Under the pieces are notes generated by a model, which had not been told where the DNA came from, made no database searches, and was given only the letters and a program-made list of their open reading frames with translations. A stretch of 64,000 nucleotides of DNA from Weizmannia acidilactici. Lineage in GTDB: Bacteria; Bacillota; Bacilli; Bacillales; Bacillaceae_C. Positions 42,176-51,360 of the stretch are shown here, piece by piece (the first letter of the stretch is position 1; every line of letters starts with the position of its first letter). The DNA is taken from the NCBI RefSeq assembly GCF_008974225.1, contig NZ_BKZR01000007.1, positions 1 through 64,000 of the forward strand. The letters run 5' to 3'. The translations under genes were made by a program, and so were the position numbers.

Positions 42176-42826
42176 ATGGCTGTAGACCTCGCAAAAATGA
42201 TTGACCATACATTATTAAAACCGGAAGCCACACAGGAGCAGATCACAAAACTGTGCGAAGAAGCCAAACAATACGGCTTTGCATCGGTTTGTGTGAATCC
42301 AACATGGGTGGCATATGCGCACCAGCTTTTGGCCGGAACCGGTGTGAAAGTCTGCACGGTGATCGGGTTCCCGCTTGGCGCCACTACTCCTGAAGCTAAG
42401 GCGTTCGAAGCGGAAAATGCGATCCAAAACGGCGCAGATGAAGTCGATATGGTGATTAATATCAGCGCTTTAAAAAGCAAAAACTTTGAACTCGTTGAAA
42501 AAGACATCCGTGCCGTTTGCGAAAAAGCGAAGGAAAAGGCATTGGTCAAAGTGATCATTGAAACATGCCTGCTGACAGACGAAGAGAAAGTAGAGGCATG
42601 TAAACTTGCGGTAAAAGCCGGTTCAGATTATGTGAAGACGTCCACCGGATTTTCAACGGGGGGCGCGACAAAAGAAGATGTCGCCTTGATGCGGAAAACG
42701 GTCGGGGAAGAAATCGGCGTTAAAGCTTCCGGCGGGGTGCGTACGCGCGAAGATGCGCTTGCGATGGTGGAAGCCGGCGCCACAAGAATCGGCACAAGTG
42801 CCGGCACCCAAATTGTCAAAGGTTGA
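42176..42826 (+). CDS. deoC: Deoxyribose-phosphate aldolase DeoC
   Basis: This 216-residue protein starts at ATG 42176 behind AAAGGAGAG. The TIM barrel carries the Schiff-base lysine region ALVKVIIETCLLTDEE, with KTSTGFSTGGAT near the phosphate. It splits 2-deoxyribose 5-phosphate to glyceraldehyde 3-phosphate and acetaldehyde. In B. subtilis it is in the dra-nupC-pdp operon, so its place behind mtaB is a rearrangement relative to that species. Confidence 0.95.
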   Translation: MAVDLAKMIDHTLLKPEATQEQITKLCEEAKQYGFASVCVNPTWVAYAHQLLAGTGVKVCTVIGFPLGATTPEAKAFEAENAIQNGADEVDMVINISALKSKNFELVEKDIRAVCEKAKEKALVKVIIETCLLTDEEKVEACKLAVKAGSDYVKTSTGFSTGGATKEDVALMRKTVGEEIGVKASGGVRTREDALAMVEAGATRIGTSAGTQIVKG

Positions 42827-42828
42827 TA

Positions 42829-42870
42829 AAAACATCCGGGCAAATTTCCTGCCCGGGTGTTTTATTTTTT
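42829..42870. terminator. Terminator after deoC
   Basis: Arms AAACATCCGGGCA (42829-42842) and TGCCCGGGTGTTT (42850-42863) are followed by a long T tract. It overlaps the 3' end of the convergent reverse-strand transporter gene and can serve deoC. Confidence 0.85.
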
Positions 42871-43785
42871 TCCGTGGAAAGTCACAATGAAACGGCCGAA
42901 GTTTTCGGAAAAAGGCAGCACGGCAAGGGAAGAGATCAAGTTAAATAGAAGGCTTGCATGGGCAAGCTGCTGTTCAGGGGTGGACGAAAGCGCCCGGCAC
43001 CCGTCTGCAAGCAAATGGAGGAAAGGCAAAAAAATAAGTGCACCTCCGATATTCAGCCAAACATGGGTAAAAGCCGTGAGCCTTGCTTCTTCACCTGCGC
43101 CGATGCTCGCCAAAAGGCCAGTTATGCATGTCCCGATATTTGCGCCAAGCATAATAGCAATCCCGGTTTCAAGCGGAAAAACGCCCGATCCGAGAAAGCC
43201 CATTGCCATTCCGATCGTGACCGTGCTCGACTGGATGGCGGCGGAAAGGAGAATGCCAAGAAAAAAAGCGGACATAGCGTGTGTGTTCAAAACGGAAAAC
43301 AAATGCTGCACGAAAGCCGTTTTCGAAAGCGGAATGGCAAGCACCTCAAAACCGCGCATCGCGGCAAACACAAGCGAAAGGCCGAACAAAATATGCCCCG
43401 CGCTTTTTAAACGCTTGTTTCCGAAAAAGATCAAAACCGCGCCTGCACCCAAAAATGGCAGGATCAGCTCGGATAAATGAAATGTCAGCATTTCCAGCGT
43501 AAAAGTGGTGCCAATATTGGTGCCTAAAATAATGCCGATCGATTGCGCGAACGTTAACATTTTGGCGGAAACAAGCCCGACCGTGATGACCATGACAGCG
43601 GAGCTGCTTTGCAGAAGCGCCGTCATGGCTGTTCCAAACAGCATGCCGGAAAATGGTGTGCCCGCCAGTTTTTTTAGCCAACGCTCGGCCTGGTTGCCGG
43701 ACAATTCAAACAGCCCGGTTCGCAGCCTGTGGATTCCGAATAAAAATGTGATGATCAATAAAAGAAACCAAACAGAATAAAGCAT
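42862..43785 (-). CDS. Na/Pi cotransporter family protein (YqeW-like)
   Basis: This 307-residue membrane protein has a strong RBS (GGGGGGAAGG). About eight helices form two inverted halves with the family repeats TALLQSSSAVMVITVGLVSA and SAAIQSSTVTIGMAMG, and GTNIGTTFT and GANIGTCITG follow. The QSSS motifs bind phosphate and sodium in this family. B. subtilis yqeW is in the same place, after mtaB. The C-terminal PhoU-like domain of longer homologues is absent. Phosphate uptake is inferred. Confidence 0.88.
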   Translation of the reverse strand: MLYSVWFLLLIITFLFGIHRLRTGLFELSGNQAERWLKKLAGTPFSGMLFGTAMTALLQSSSAVMVITVGLVSAKMLTFAQSIGIILGTNIGTTFTLEMLTFHLSELILPFLGAGAVLIFFGNKRLKSAGHILFGLSLVFAAMRGFEVLAIPLSKTAFVQHLFSVLNTHAMSAFFLGILLSAAIQSSTVTIGMAMGFLGSGVFPLETGIAIMLGANIGTCITGLLASIGAGEEARLTAFTHVWLNIGGALIFLPFLHLLADGCRALSSTPEQQLAHASLLFNLISSLAVLPFSENFGRFIVTFHGKK

Positions 43786-43897
43786 GTCCTTCCCCCCGTA
43801 AGATCATATGGAAAGAAAGGGAAGAACATGCCTGTTTTATGAAGCGGGCTTTATTTTTCTTGTTTGGCTCCGGCAACTGTGATGCAATGCTTGACGT

Positions 43898-44182
43898 TCA
43901 GTAAAGCACGCGGAAATCCTTGAAATGTTCCTGGTTTGGCAAATATTCAATATAGACATCGGTTACTTTTGCAAAACGGGAAGGTCCTTTTTTTAGCCCC
44001 GCGATAAACTTTTCCATCGCCTTTTGTTCCCCTTCCGCCATCACTTCCACGCTGCCGTCATCGTTGTTTCGGACCCATCCGCGGATATGCAGTTGGTTTG
44101 CTAGAAACTGGGTATGATAGCGGAACCCGACGCCTTGTACTCTGCCGGAAACAATGACGTGTGCCACTTCGTTTTTTTCCAT
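43898..44182 (-). CDS. acyP: Acylphosphatase
   Basis: This 94-residue protein has RBS TTGAGGGATT. The acylphosphatase signature VQGVGFRYHT (catalytic Arg) and GWVRNNDDGSVEV (catalytic Asn) are intact. It hydrolyses carboxyl-phosphate bonds such as acetyl or carbamoyl phosphate. It is a reverse-strand single gene beside the Na/Pi transporter-like gene. Confidence 0.95.
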   Translation of the reverse strand: MEKNEVAHVIVSGRVQGVGFRYHTQFLANQLHIRGWVRNNDDGSVEVMAEGEQKAMEKFIAGLKKGPSRFAKVTDVYIEYLPNQEHFKDFRVLY

Positions 44183-44349
44183 CGTAATCCCTCAATCTTT
44201 TATAGAAACTTTACATCCATTATAACAAAATTTTAAAATATGCGCCCCTGATGAGGCAAAAGCATGTAAACATCTGCACATTCCGCATATGCTGACTTGA
44301 GCGAGCAGAAAAAAAGAGCCGGTATCAACAAGACATGGAAGCGCAGATG

Positions 44350-44378
44350 TTGACCGAATATGGAGGATATTATATACT
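44350..44378 (+). promoter_or_regulatory. Sigma-A promoter of rpsU-yqeY
   Basis: TTGACC (44350-44355), a 17-bp spacer and TATACT (44373-44378), about 65 bp before rpsU. Confidence 0.75.
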
Positions 44379-44443
44379 TATAAAGTACATGGGTTTCCAT
44401 GCCTGACATGTAACCGTTTGTGTTCGGAGGGAGGGAAAGAGAA

Positions 44444-44617
44444 ATGTCAAAAACAATCGTTCGGAAAAACGAATCGCTTGAGGATGCTCTTCGTCGCTTC
44501 AAACGTTCTGTTTCCAAAACGGGAACTTTGCAAGAATATAGAAAGCGCGAATTCTATGAAAAACCAAGCGTAAGGCGCAAGAAGAAATCTGAAGCTGCCA
44601 GAAAACGTAAGTGGTAA
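44444..44617 (+). CDS. rpsU: 30S ribosomal protein S21
   Basis: This 57-residue, strongly basic protein starts at ATG 44444, preceded by GGAGGGAGGG. MSKTIVRKNESLEDALRRFK and the Arg/Lys-rich end are typical of S21. It aids initiation by placing the mRNA leader. It is followed after 14 bp by yqeY. Confidence 0.97.
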   Translation: MSKTIVRKNESLEDALRRFKRSVSKTGTLQEYRKREFYEKPSVRRKKKSEAARKRKW

Positions 44618-44631
44618 GAGAGGGTGGAATG

Positions 44632-45078
44632 ATGAGTCTTCTCGAGCGTTTAAATAGCGATATGAAGCAAGCGATGAAGAACAAAGAAAAAGAGAAACTC
44701 TCCGTAATTCGTATGCTGAAAGCAGCTGTTCAAAACGAAGCGATCAAGCTCGGAAAAGACGGTTTGACGAATGATGAAGAGTTGACGGTCCTTTCTCGCG
44801 AAGTAAAGCAACGCAAAGACTCCCTCCAGGAATTTAAAAACGCGGGTCGTGACGACCTTGTTGAAAAAATCCAAAATGAATTGACTTATGTGAACGCATA
44901 TTTGCCGGAGCAGCTTTCTGAAGATGAATTGCGTGAAATTGTCCAACAAACGATTGAGGAAGTGCGTGCCGCTTCGAAAGCTGATATTGGCAAAGTAATG
45001 GGAGCCGTCATGCCGAAAGTAAAAGGCAAAGCCGACGGTTCGATTGTTAGAAATATCGTTCAGCAGCAATTATCATGA
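44632..45078 (+). CDS. yqeY: GatB/YqeY domain protein
   Basis: This 148-residue protein starts at the second of two adjacent ATGs (44632), because AGAGGGTGG lies in front. It is a single GatB/YqeY domain (SLLERLNSDMKQAMKNKEK), with the conserved end KADIGKVMGAVMPKVKGKAD. The domain is the tRNA-binding tail of GatB, so tRNA interaction is likely, but its cellular task is not established. Confidence 0.93.
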   Translation: MSLLERLNSDMKQAMKNKEKEKLSVIRMLKAAVQNEAIKLGKDGLTNDEELTVLSREVKQRKDSLQEFKNAGRDDLVEKIQNELTYVNAYLPEQLSEDELREIVQQTIEEVRAASKADIGKVMGAVMPKVKGKADGSIVRNIVQQQLS

Positions 45079-45091
45079 TCTTTGCATAATA

Positions 45092-45123
45092 AAGCCGGGA
45101 ATCCGAGGGGTTTCCGGTTTTTT
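45092..45123 (+). terminator. Terminator after yqeY
   Basis: A 10-bp stem with G-U pairs, AAGCCGGGAA (45092-45101) / TTTCCGGTTT (45111-45120), followed by T residues. Confidence 0.75.
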
Positions 45124-45125
45124 AA

Positions 45126-45425
45126 ATGCTCTGCCCCATTCCCTATCTTTTCATCCTCCCGTCCCTGATCATCCAGCCCCTTTCCAGATGAAGAGAAGCA
45201 CTGCGTAAAATGAGGAAGGTACGGGATCGGCAAGTAAATTTACCCGAAAGAACAAGAAACAGAATTGAAAGAAAAACTTCAAGCATACATTGAAAAATAT
45301 TTTCCGGACGGGACGATCGAATATTTTACATAAAATCCCGGAATGTGCCTGCAAGAAAATCGCAAATTCAGTGATGAACCCCTTTTTTGTGTCATAAATA
45401 TGAGATGAAAGGGGGGTTCTTTTTT
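45126..45425 (+). other. Non-coding gap with a short ORF remnant where yqeZ-floA-yqfB usually lies
   Basis: No complete gene is present. From 45241 to TAA at 45333 one frame stays open for 30 codons (YPKEQETELKEKLQAYIEKY and onward), preceded by a stop and lacking a start or RBS. It looks like a decayed 3' gene end, but I cannot identify the family. Confidence 0.35.
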
Positions 45426-45710
45426 ATGGCAAAAAAATGGCGGCAGCAATTGCAAAACTGGATGGCACATAAAATGGAACTTCCACAAGATGTGATGATG
45501 GACCTTCCAAGAATCACGATGATTGGCCAGATCCATATTTACATTGAAAACCACCGCGGCCTTTTGACATTTACAGATAAAGAAGTCCGGCTGCTCCTCG
45601 AAAACGGGCAGCTATTGATCAAAGGCCAGTCGTTTGTCATCAAAACGATTTTACCTGAAGAAATCTTATTGGAAGGCAAAATAGATGAAGTTGTGTATTT
45701 GAACGGATAG
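45426..45710 (+). CDS. yqfC: Sporulation protein YqfC
   Basis: This 94-residue protein starts at ATG 45426 with AAAGGGGGG nine bases upstream. The YabP/YqfC family pattern is seen as LPRITMIGQIHIYIENHRG and REVRL-like KEVRLLLENGQLLIKG. It is a mother-cell (sigma-E) sporulation protein in B. subtilis, with no defined activity. It is 12 bp ahead of yqfD. Confidence 0.92.
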   Translation: MAKKWRQQLQNWMAHKMELPQDVMMDLPRITMIGQIHIYIENHRGLLTFTDKEVRLLLENGQLLIKGQSFVIKTILPEEILLEGKIDEVVYLNG

Positions 45711-45722
45711 GAGTGGCTTCGG

Positions 45723-46916
45723 TTGAAAAATCAATGGGTAACATTTATAAAGGGGACAGTGCTCGTAAAAATTGAAGGAAAAGGGATTGAACGTTTTATC
45801 AACCAGCTGACACGGTCCGATTTGGTGGTATGGAATGTAAAGCGGAAGGGAACGATGACCGTCACGTTCGAGATGCATTTGGCTGATATCCACAAACTCC
45901 GGAAACAGGCGAGGGGCCAAGACTTAGAGATCCGCTTTTTACGTGGCCGGGGCGTACCTTTTTTATGGAAAAGGACGCTGAAAAACGCCGGATTCCTGTT
46001 TGGTTTTTTTCTGTTTTTGGCCATGATCACGCTTCTTTCCAATGTGGTTTGGGGGGTGGAAATTAAAGGCGCGTCCCCGAAAACTGAGCATGAAATCCGC
46101 AAGCAATTGGACAAACTGGGAATTAAGAAAGGGAATTTGCAATTTTTCCTGGATGACATCGAAACGGTCCAGCATAAGCTGACAAACGCGCTTCCCGGCG
46201 TGACGTGGATCGGTGTTGATTTGCAGGGGACAACCTACCATTTTACTGTCGTAGAGAAAAATACGCCGAAGCCGGTTAAAAATCCGGGGCCGCAGCATCT
46301 TGTCGCCTCGCAGAAAGCGGTCGTCGAAAATATGTTTGTCGAAAAGGGAAAGCCGGTTGTGAAAATCAACCAGTATGTCAAAAAAGGCCAGCTGCTTGTT
46401 TCGGGCATCATTGGAAATGATAAAGAAAAATATCCGGTTGCGGCAAAGGGGAAGATCTATGGAAAAACATGGTATAAAACTGCTGTTGAGCTTCCGCTGA
46501 AATCCCGCTTCCAAGTCTATACTGGCAATGAAATCCGCAAATATTACGTCGGTATCGGATCCGTAAAGCTGCATGTATGGGGGTTTAAAAACCAAGCGTA
46601 CAAGTATTCCGATACGTCGGAAGAGGCGGATAGCGTGAAATTCCTGAAATGGAAGACGCCGATCCGCATCATCCGGCAGACGGTACGGGAAAAAGAAGAT
46701 GCGCCGAGAGTATACACAAAAAATGAGGCCGTGAAGGAAGCAAAGATTTTGGCCATGCAAGATTTGCGCAAAAAACTGGAAAAGGATGCGCAAATCACAG
46801 ATGAATATGTTTTGCAAGAAAAAGTGGAGAATGGTACATTAAAAATGGCAATCCATTACGAAGTGATAGAGAATATTGCAATTGCAAAACCAATTGCTCA
46901 AGGAGACTTAGAATGA
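45723..46916 (+). CDS. yqfD: Sporulation protein YqfD
   Basis: This 397-residue protein starts at TTG 45723. It has an N-terminal cytoplasmic domain, one transmembrane helix near residues 88-112 (FLFGFFLFLAMITLLSNV), and an extracytoplasmic domain. YqfD is a sigma-E-dependent stage IV-type protein needed for normal sporulation. Its stop overlaps the phoH-like start by 4 bp, and ribosome binding to the next gene is probably coupled. Confidence 0.92.
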   Translation: MKNQWVTFIKGTVLVKIEGKGIERFINQLTRSDLVVWNVKRKGTMTVTFEMHLADIHKLRKQARGQDLEIRFLRGRGVPFLWKRTLKNAGFLFGFFLFLAMITLLSNVVWGVEIKGASPKTEHEIRKQLDKLGIKKGNLQFFLDDIETVQHKLTNALPGVTWIGVDLQGTTYHFTVVEKNTPKPVKNPGPQHLVASQKAVVENMFVEKGKPVVKINQYVKKGQLLVSGIIGNDKEKYPVAAKGKIYGKTWYKTAVELPLKSRFQVYTGNEIRKYYVGIGSVKLHVWGFKNQAYKYSDTSEEADSVKFLKWKTPIRIIRQTVREKEDAPRVYTKNEAVKEAKILAMQDLRKKLEKDAQITDEYVLQEKVENGTLKMAIHYEVIENIAIAKPIAQGDLE

Positions 46917-47866
46917 CAGAAGAAAGCACGGCAAAACTACAATTGGAAAATACAAACGAAGCAGTGCTCCTGTTCGGGATTTCCGACAGGCATTTGAAAC
47001 TACTTGAGGATGCCTACGGGGTGCATATCATCACCCGCGGTGAAACGATCCAGGCAAGCGGGGAAGAAGAGGCTGCCGAAAGGGTTATTATGGTGATGGC
47101 CAAGCTGCTTGATCTTGTCCGGAAAGGCATCCATATCAGCGGGCGTGATGTGCTATACGCTGTTGAACTGGAAAGAAAGGGGCACCTTGATTATTTTACC
47201 ATCCTGTATGAAGAAGAAATCTCCCGCAATGCGAAAGGAAAAGCGATTCGCATCAAAACTTTGGGGCAACTAGACTATATCAAAGCGATCCGGCACCATG
47301 ACCTGGTTTTCGGGATCGGCCCGGCCGGTACGGGAAAGACGTATTTGGCGGTCGTAATGGCGGTGAATGCGTTAAAAAGCGGGCAGGTCAAAAGGATCAT
47401 ATTAACCCGCCCTGCAGTTGAAGCGGGCGAGAGCCTTGGCTTTTTGCCCGGTGACCTGAAAGAAAAAGTCGACCCGTATTTGCGCCCCCTTTATGATGCG
47501 TTAAATGATGTTTTGGGCGCGGAACATACCCAGCGCCTTATAGAAAGGGAAACGATTGAAATTGCGCCGCTTGCCTATATGCGCGGGCGTACGCTGGATG
47601 ATGCGTTTGTCATCCTGGATGAGGCGCAAAATACGACGCAGGCGCAAATGAAAATGTTTCTGACGCGGCTTGGCTTAAATTCTAAAATGGTCATTACCGG
47701 CGACAGGACGCAGATTGACCTGCCGAAAGGGGTGGAATCGGGGCTTTTGACAGCGGAAAGGGTGCTCGAAAATATACAAGGCATCGCATTTGTGTATCTT
47801 GAAGAAAGCGATGTCGTCCGCCATCCTTTGGTTGCAAAAATCATCGAGGCCTACCAGAATGCGTAA
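46913..47866 (+). CDS. phoH: PhoH family ATPase (YqfE type)
   Basis: This 317-residue protein has an N-terminal KH-like part, then an ATP-binding PhoH domain with Walker A GPAGTGKTYLAVVMA near residue 140, the acidic Walker B VILDEAQNTT, and TGDRTQIDLP. PhoH-like proteins couple ATP hydrolysis to RNA processing and commonly sit next to ybeY. Here the broken pgpH gene lies between, as the intact gene does in B. subtilis. Confidence 0.94.
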   Translation: MTEESTAKLQLENTNEAVLLFGISDRHLKLLEDAYGVHIITRGETIQASGEEEAAERVIMVMAKLLDLVRKGIHISGRDVLYAVELERKGHLDYFTILYEEEISRNAKGKAIRIKTLGQLDYIKAIRHHDLVFGIGPAGTGKTYLAVVMAVNALKSGQVKRIILTRPAVEAGESLGFLPGDLKEKVDPYLRPLYDALNDVLGAEHTQRLIERETIEIAPLAYMRGRTLDDAFVILDEAQNTTQAQMKMFLTRLGLNSKMVITGDRTQIDLPKGVESGLLTAERVLENIQGIAFVYLEESDVVRHPLVAKIIEAYQNA

Positions 47867-47969
47867 CCCGAATGCTTTTATCCGGGTTATTTTGCCATGC
47901 AATTTATGCGGAAAACTGGTATGATGGAAGCGTTAAGACTGATTCTAAAAGGGCGGTGTCAAACGGCAG

Positions 47970-50079
47970 ATGAAATTGCATGAGCATATCGGCAGGCTGC
48001 GGGTGATGCTGGGATTTAAAGGGTTTACATCCGTTATCCTGTGTTCTCTGGCCCTTATTATGTTCGGTATCTTTTATCCAGACATCAGGCCACAAACATA
48101 CGATATTAAATTATTTTCGATTGCGAATAATACGATCCGCTCCCCGAAAACAGTTATTGATGAAGAGAAGACGAACGAAGAAAAGCAGAAAGCGGCCCGT
48201 GAAGTGGCAAAAGCTTACACTTATGAAACTAGCCAGGTGCAAAACCGTGTTTCCCTTATGAATTCTATCTTTGATGTGGTGGAAGAAGTGAATGGGAAAT
48301 ATGAAAAACAAAAAGAGAGCGGCAAAAGCAGCAACAAATTACAGGAAGAAGAACTGGCAAAACTAAAAGAAATCCTTACTGAAAATGTTTCAGGCAATGT
48401 GGCCGGTTCCATTTTCGACAACAGTTTTCTCGCACTTTTGTCCGCTTCTCCGGATGATTTGGATGCAGTTAGAAGCGTTGTGGTCAGTAGTGCCGAAGAA
48501 GCGCTCGGCAAAAAAATCACAGAAGACGATGTGGCTTATGCCCGGGATGCCGTTGCGGTGAAAATCAGCAGATCCGCATTGCCAGCAGGAAAACTGCGGC
48601 GGCCGAACTCGGAAAGTACGCCATTGTGCCCAATTATGTGTATGATGCAAAGCTGACGGAAAAAAGAAAAAAGCAAGCGATGGATAGTGTGGAGCCTGTT
48701 AAAATTCTTCAGGGGCAGGTCATTGTCCAGGAAGGGCATCTGATCGACCGCGAAACATACCGCCAGCTTGAACTGTTCGGCTTATTAAAAAATAGCGGAT
48801 CGATCAAACCGTATATCGGATTGGCCGTTTTTGTCCTGCTTGCCTGCACCCTTTTGTATTTATATGTCCGCCATATGCGCGCCCCCGAAGAAACGAAGCA
48901 GAACCGGCTTGTCATGGCAGGCATGATTCTTCTGATCGCGCTTGCATTGATGAAGCTGATCGGCGCATTGATCCACCTGCAAATTGCCGGGATCGAATAT
49001 GTTTACCCTGCGGCAATGGCCCCAATGCTTGCCCAGATTCTGCTCAGGGACCGTTCGGCTTTTTTGCTTGGTGTCCTGCTTGCGGCATGCGCGAGCATTG
49101 AATTCCACGGTGAATTAGCCGATATGTTTAATGCCGAGATGGTCGTGTATGCGTTATTGAGCGGTACTGCCGGCATATTACTTTTGCTGGCGCGGCTTGA
49201 GCGGACACGGCTTTTTAAAACTGGGATATCCGTCGCGCTTTTCAATATGCTGGCCGTCTGTTTTATTTATTTGTTGAATCCCGGGCAAATGGCACAAATG
49301 GATTTTTTGTATTCCCTTTTGTTTGCGTTTTTGTCCGGCATTTTGTCTGCGGTCTTGACCATGGGGCTGCAGTCGTTTTTTGAAGCGGCGTTCGGCATTT
49401 TGTCCCCGATGCGGCTGATTGAATTGTCCAACCCGAACCATCCGCTTTTGAAAAAAATCTTGATAGAAGCCCCCGGCACGTATCATCATAGTTTGATGGT
49501 CGCAAACTTGTCCGAAGCGGCGTGCGAAGCGATCGGGGCAAACGGCCTTTTGGCGCGTGTCGGAAGCTACTATCATGATATCGGGAAAACGAAGCGCCCG
49601 CAATTTTTTATCGAAAACCAGATGAATACCGGCAATCCCCATGACCGACTCGAGCCGGAAGTAAGCCGGGACATTATTCTTGCCCATACAAAAGACGGGG
49701 CGGAAATGCTAAAAAATTATAGGCTGCCGAAAGCTTTGGTGTACATTGCCGAACAGCACCACGGGACGACATGTTTAAAATATTTTTACAGCAAGGCGAA
49801 AAAGAAAAGCTCGGAGGTAAAAGAAGAAGATTACCGCTATTCCGGCCCGAAGCCGCAGACGAAAGAAGCCGCTGTCATCAATATTGCGGACAGCGTTGAA
49901 GCGGCCGTCCTACGCCGGAAGAAATTCAAAATTTGGTCCACAGCATTGTGCAGGCCCGCATGATGGATGGACAGTTTAATGAATGTGACATTATGATGAA
50001 AGAATTGAAGATTGTTAAATGTACGCTTTGCGAAACGCTGAACGGCATTTTCCATTCAAGGATCCAGTATCCGAAGTAG
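47970..50079 (+). pseudogene. pgpH: Frameshifted 7TM-HD c-di-AMP phosphodiesterase gene (pgpH/yqfF)
   Basis: Three frames together encode one PgpH-like protein of about 700 residues. Frame A (47970 to about 48592) gives the N-terminal helix and extracellular domain. A one-base loss near 48592-48605 moves translation to frame B, which reads RKTAAAELGKYAIVPNYVYD and carries seven transmembrane helices and the HD domain (YYHDIGKTKRP). Near 49911 the region after VEAAV is missing about 16 bp, and the end continues in another frame as TPEEIQNLVHSIVQARMMDG to TAG 50079. As written no full protein can be made. Either this is a real pseudogene or sequence errors are present. Confidence 0.8.
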
Positions 50080-50163
50080 TTTCACGGCCGTGGGTGTATC
50101 GCGTTTACCATCAATATTTGTTAACATTACAATTGCATAATATAAAGAAAAAGGATGGCTGAC

Positions 50164-50634
50164 ATGACCTTATCGATTGATTTGATTGATGAAACGAATG
50201 AGCTGGCAGAAGAAAATCTGCGGCTCGTTGAAGATTTGTTGAATTATGCGGCTGAACAAGAAGGGGTTGAGGACGGGACCGAGTTGTCGGTGACCTTCAC
50301 CGATAACGAGCGGATCCGCGAAATTAACCGCGAGTACCGTGATAAAGACCAGCCAACTGATGTCATTTCTTTTGCGCTTGAAGAGTCCGGGGAAGGGGAG
50401 ATCGAAATTATTGGTGAGGGATTGCCGCGTGTGCTCGGGGATATTATCATTTCCGTGCCGCGCGCAAGGGAGCAGGCCAGGGAATACGGGCACTCGTTTT
50501 TAAGGGAGCTGGGCTTTTTGTCCGTTCACGGGTTTCTCCATCTGCTCGGTTACGACCATATGACAAAAGAAGATGAAGCGGAAATGTTCGGCCGCCAGAA
50601 AGAGATTTTAGACGGATATGGGCTCAAAAGGTAA
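50164..50634 (+). CDS. ybeY: Endoribonuclease YbeY
   Basis: This 156-residue protein starts at ATG 50164; an ATG at 50155 is too close to the AAAGGA site. The zinc signature HGFLHLLGYDH is complete. It matures the 3' end of 16S rRNA and takes part in ribosome quality control. It overlaps dgkA by 17 bp. Confidence 0.95.
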   Translation: MTLSIDLIDETNELAEENLRLVEDLLNYAAEQEGVEDGTELSVTFTDNERIREINREYRDKDQPTDVISFALEESGEGEIEIIGEGLPRVLGDIIISVPRAREQAREYGHSFLRELGFLSVHGFLHLLGYDHMTKEDEAEMFGRQKEILDGYGLKR

Positions 50635-51010
50635 AAATATCCCGAAATACCGTACCCCTTTCCGGCCGGCTTTGGAAGGAGTGTGGCAGACGATCAGGCG
50701 GGAACGGAATTTCCGGTTTCATCTTTTTGCGGCTTTTTGCGCCGTTTTGCTCGGTTTCTTTTTCTCCCTTTCCAAAGCCGAATGGATTGCAGTGCTTTTT
50801 TCAATCTTCGGCGTATTTTCGATGGAACTGATGAATACGGCAGTTGAGCGGACGGTAGATTTGGCGGATGGCCGGTACCATCCGCTTGCCAAGCAGGCAA
50901 AGGATGCGGCAGCGGCAGCGGTGCTGATGGCTGCGGTGCTCGCCGCCATCATCGGCTGCATCGTATTTCTTCCGAAACTGCTTCACTTATTCGAAGGAGC
51001 GGCTTTTTGA
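50618..51010 (+). CDS. dgkA: Diacylglycerol/undecaprenol kinase family protein
   Basis: This 130-residue protein has three transmembrane helices and the family motif FSMELMNTAVERTVDLA. In Gram-positive bacteria the enzyme phosphorylates undecaprenol, recycling the lipid carrier for cell wall synthesis, rather than diacylglycerol. It starts within ybeY. Confidence 0.93.
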   Translation: MGSKGKNIPKYRTPFRPALEGVWQTIRRERNFRFHLFAAFCAVLLGFFFSLSKAEWIAVLFSIFGVFSMELMNTAVERTVDLADGRYHPLAKQAKDAAAAAVLMAAVLAAIIGCIVFLPKLLHLFEGAAF

Positions 51011-51041
51011 TGCGGCTTCTTTTTTTATGAAGAACCGAAAT

Positions 51042-51160
51042 GATCAGCGCGAAATCCGCCCGCTTTCCGCCCGCGCCGAGCCTCCTCGCACGGTTCCGTA
51101 CTGCGGGGTCTCGCCTGGCCCGTCTTTTCCCGCAGGAGTCCCGCAAATTTCGCACTGATC
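51042..51160. repeat. 119-bp interspersed repeat element with terminal inverted repeats
   Basis: GATCAGCGCGAAATCCGC at the left and the complement of GATCAGTGCGAAATTTGC at the right form 18-bp imperfect terminal inverted repeats. The inside is GC-rich, with CCTCCTCGCACGG, CTGCGGGGTCTCGCCTGGCC and CCCGCAGGAGTCCCGC. This pattern resembles an extragenic repeat common in Bacillus-group genomes. It has no coding capacity. Confidence 0.75.
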
Positions 51161-51360
51161 CGCATGATCCTGTAAATAGCCCTTTAAACCTTCCTGTGGT
51201 CGGCGCGGTTTGAAACACGTCTTTCTTTACGATAAAATAAGATTAAACCAGCCATACATCGACAAAATTTTAACGAAACTTAAAATATTCAAAAATAATG
51301 AAAAATACATTTTAACTTTGAGGCAAACTTGTAGTAAAATACAATTAAAGGGGAAAACAT

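Noticed and set aside
51317..51339. cdd promoter TTGAGG/TAAAAT
   Set aside because: The spacer is only 11 bp; the alternative -35 TTTAAC is too weak to report.
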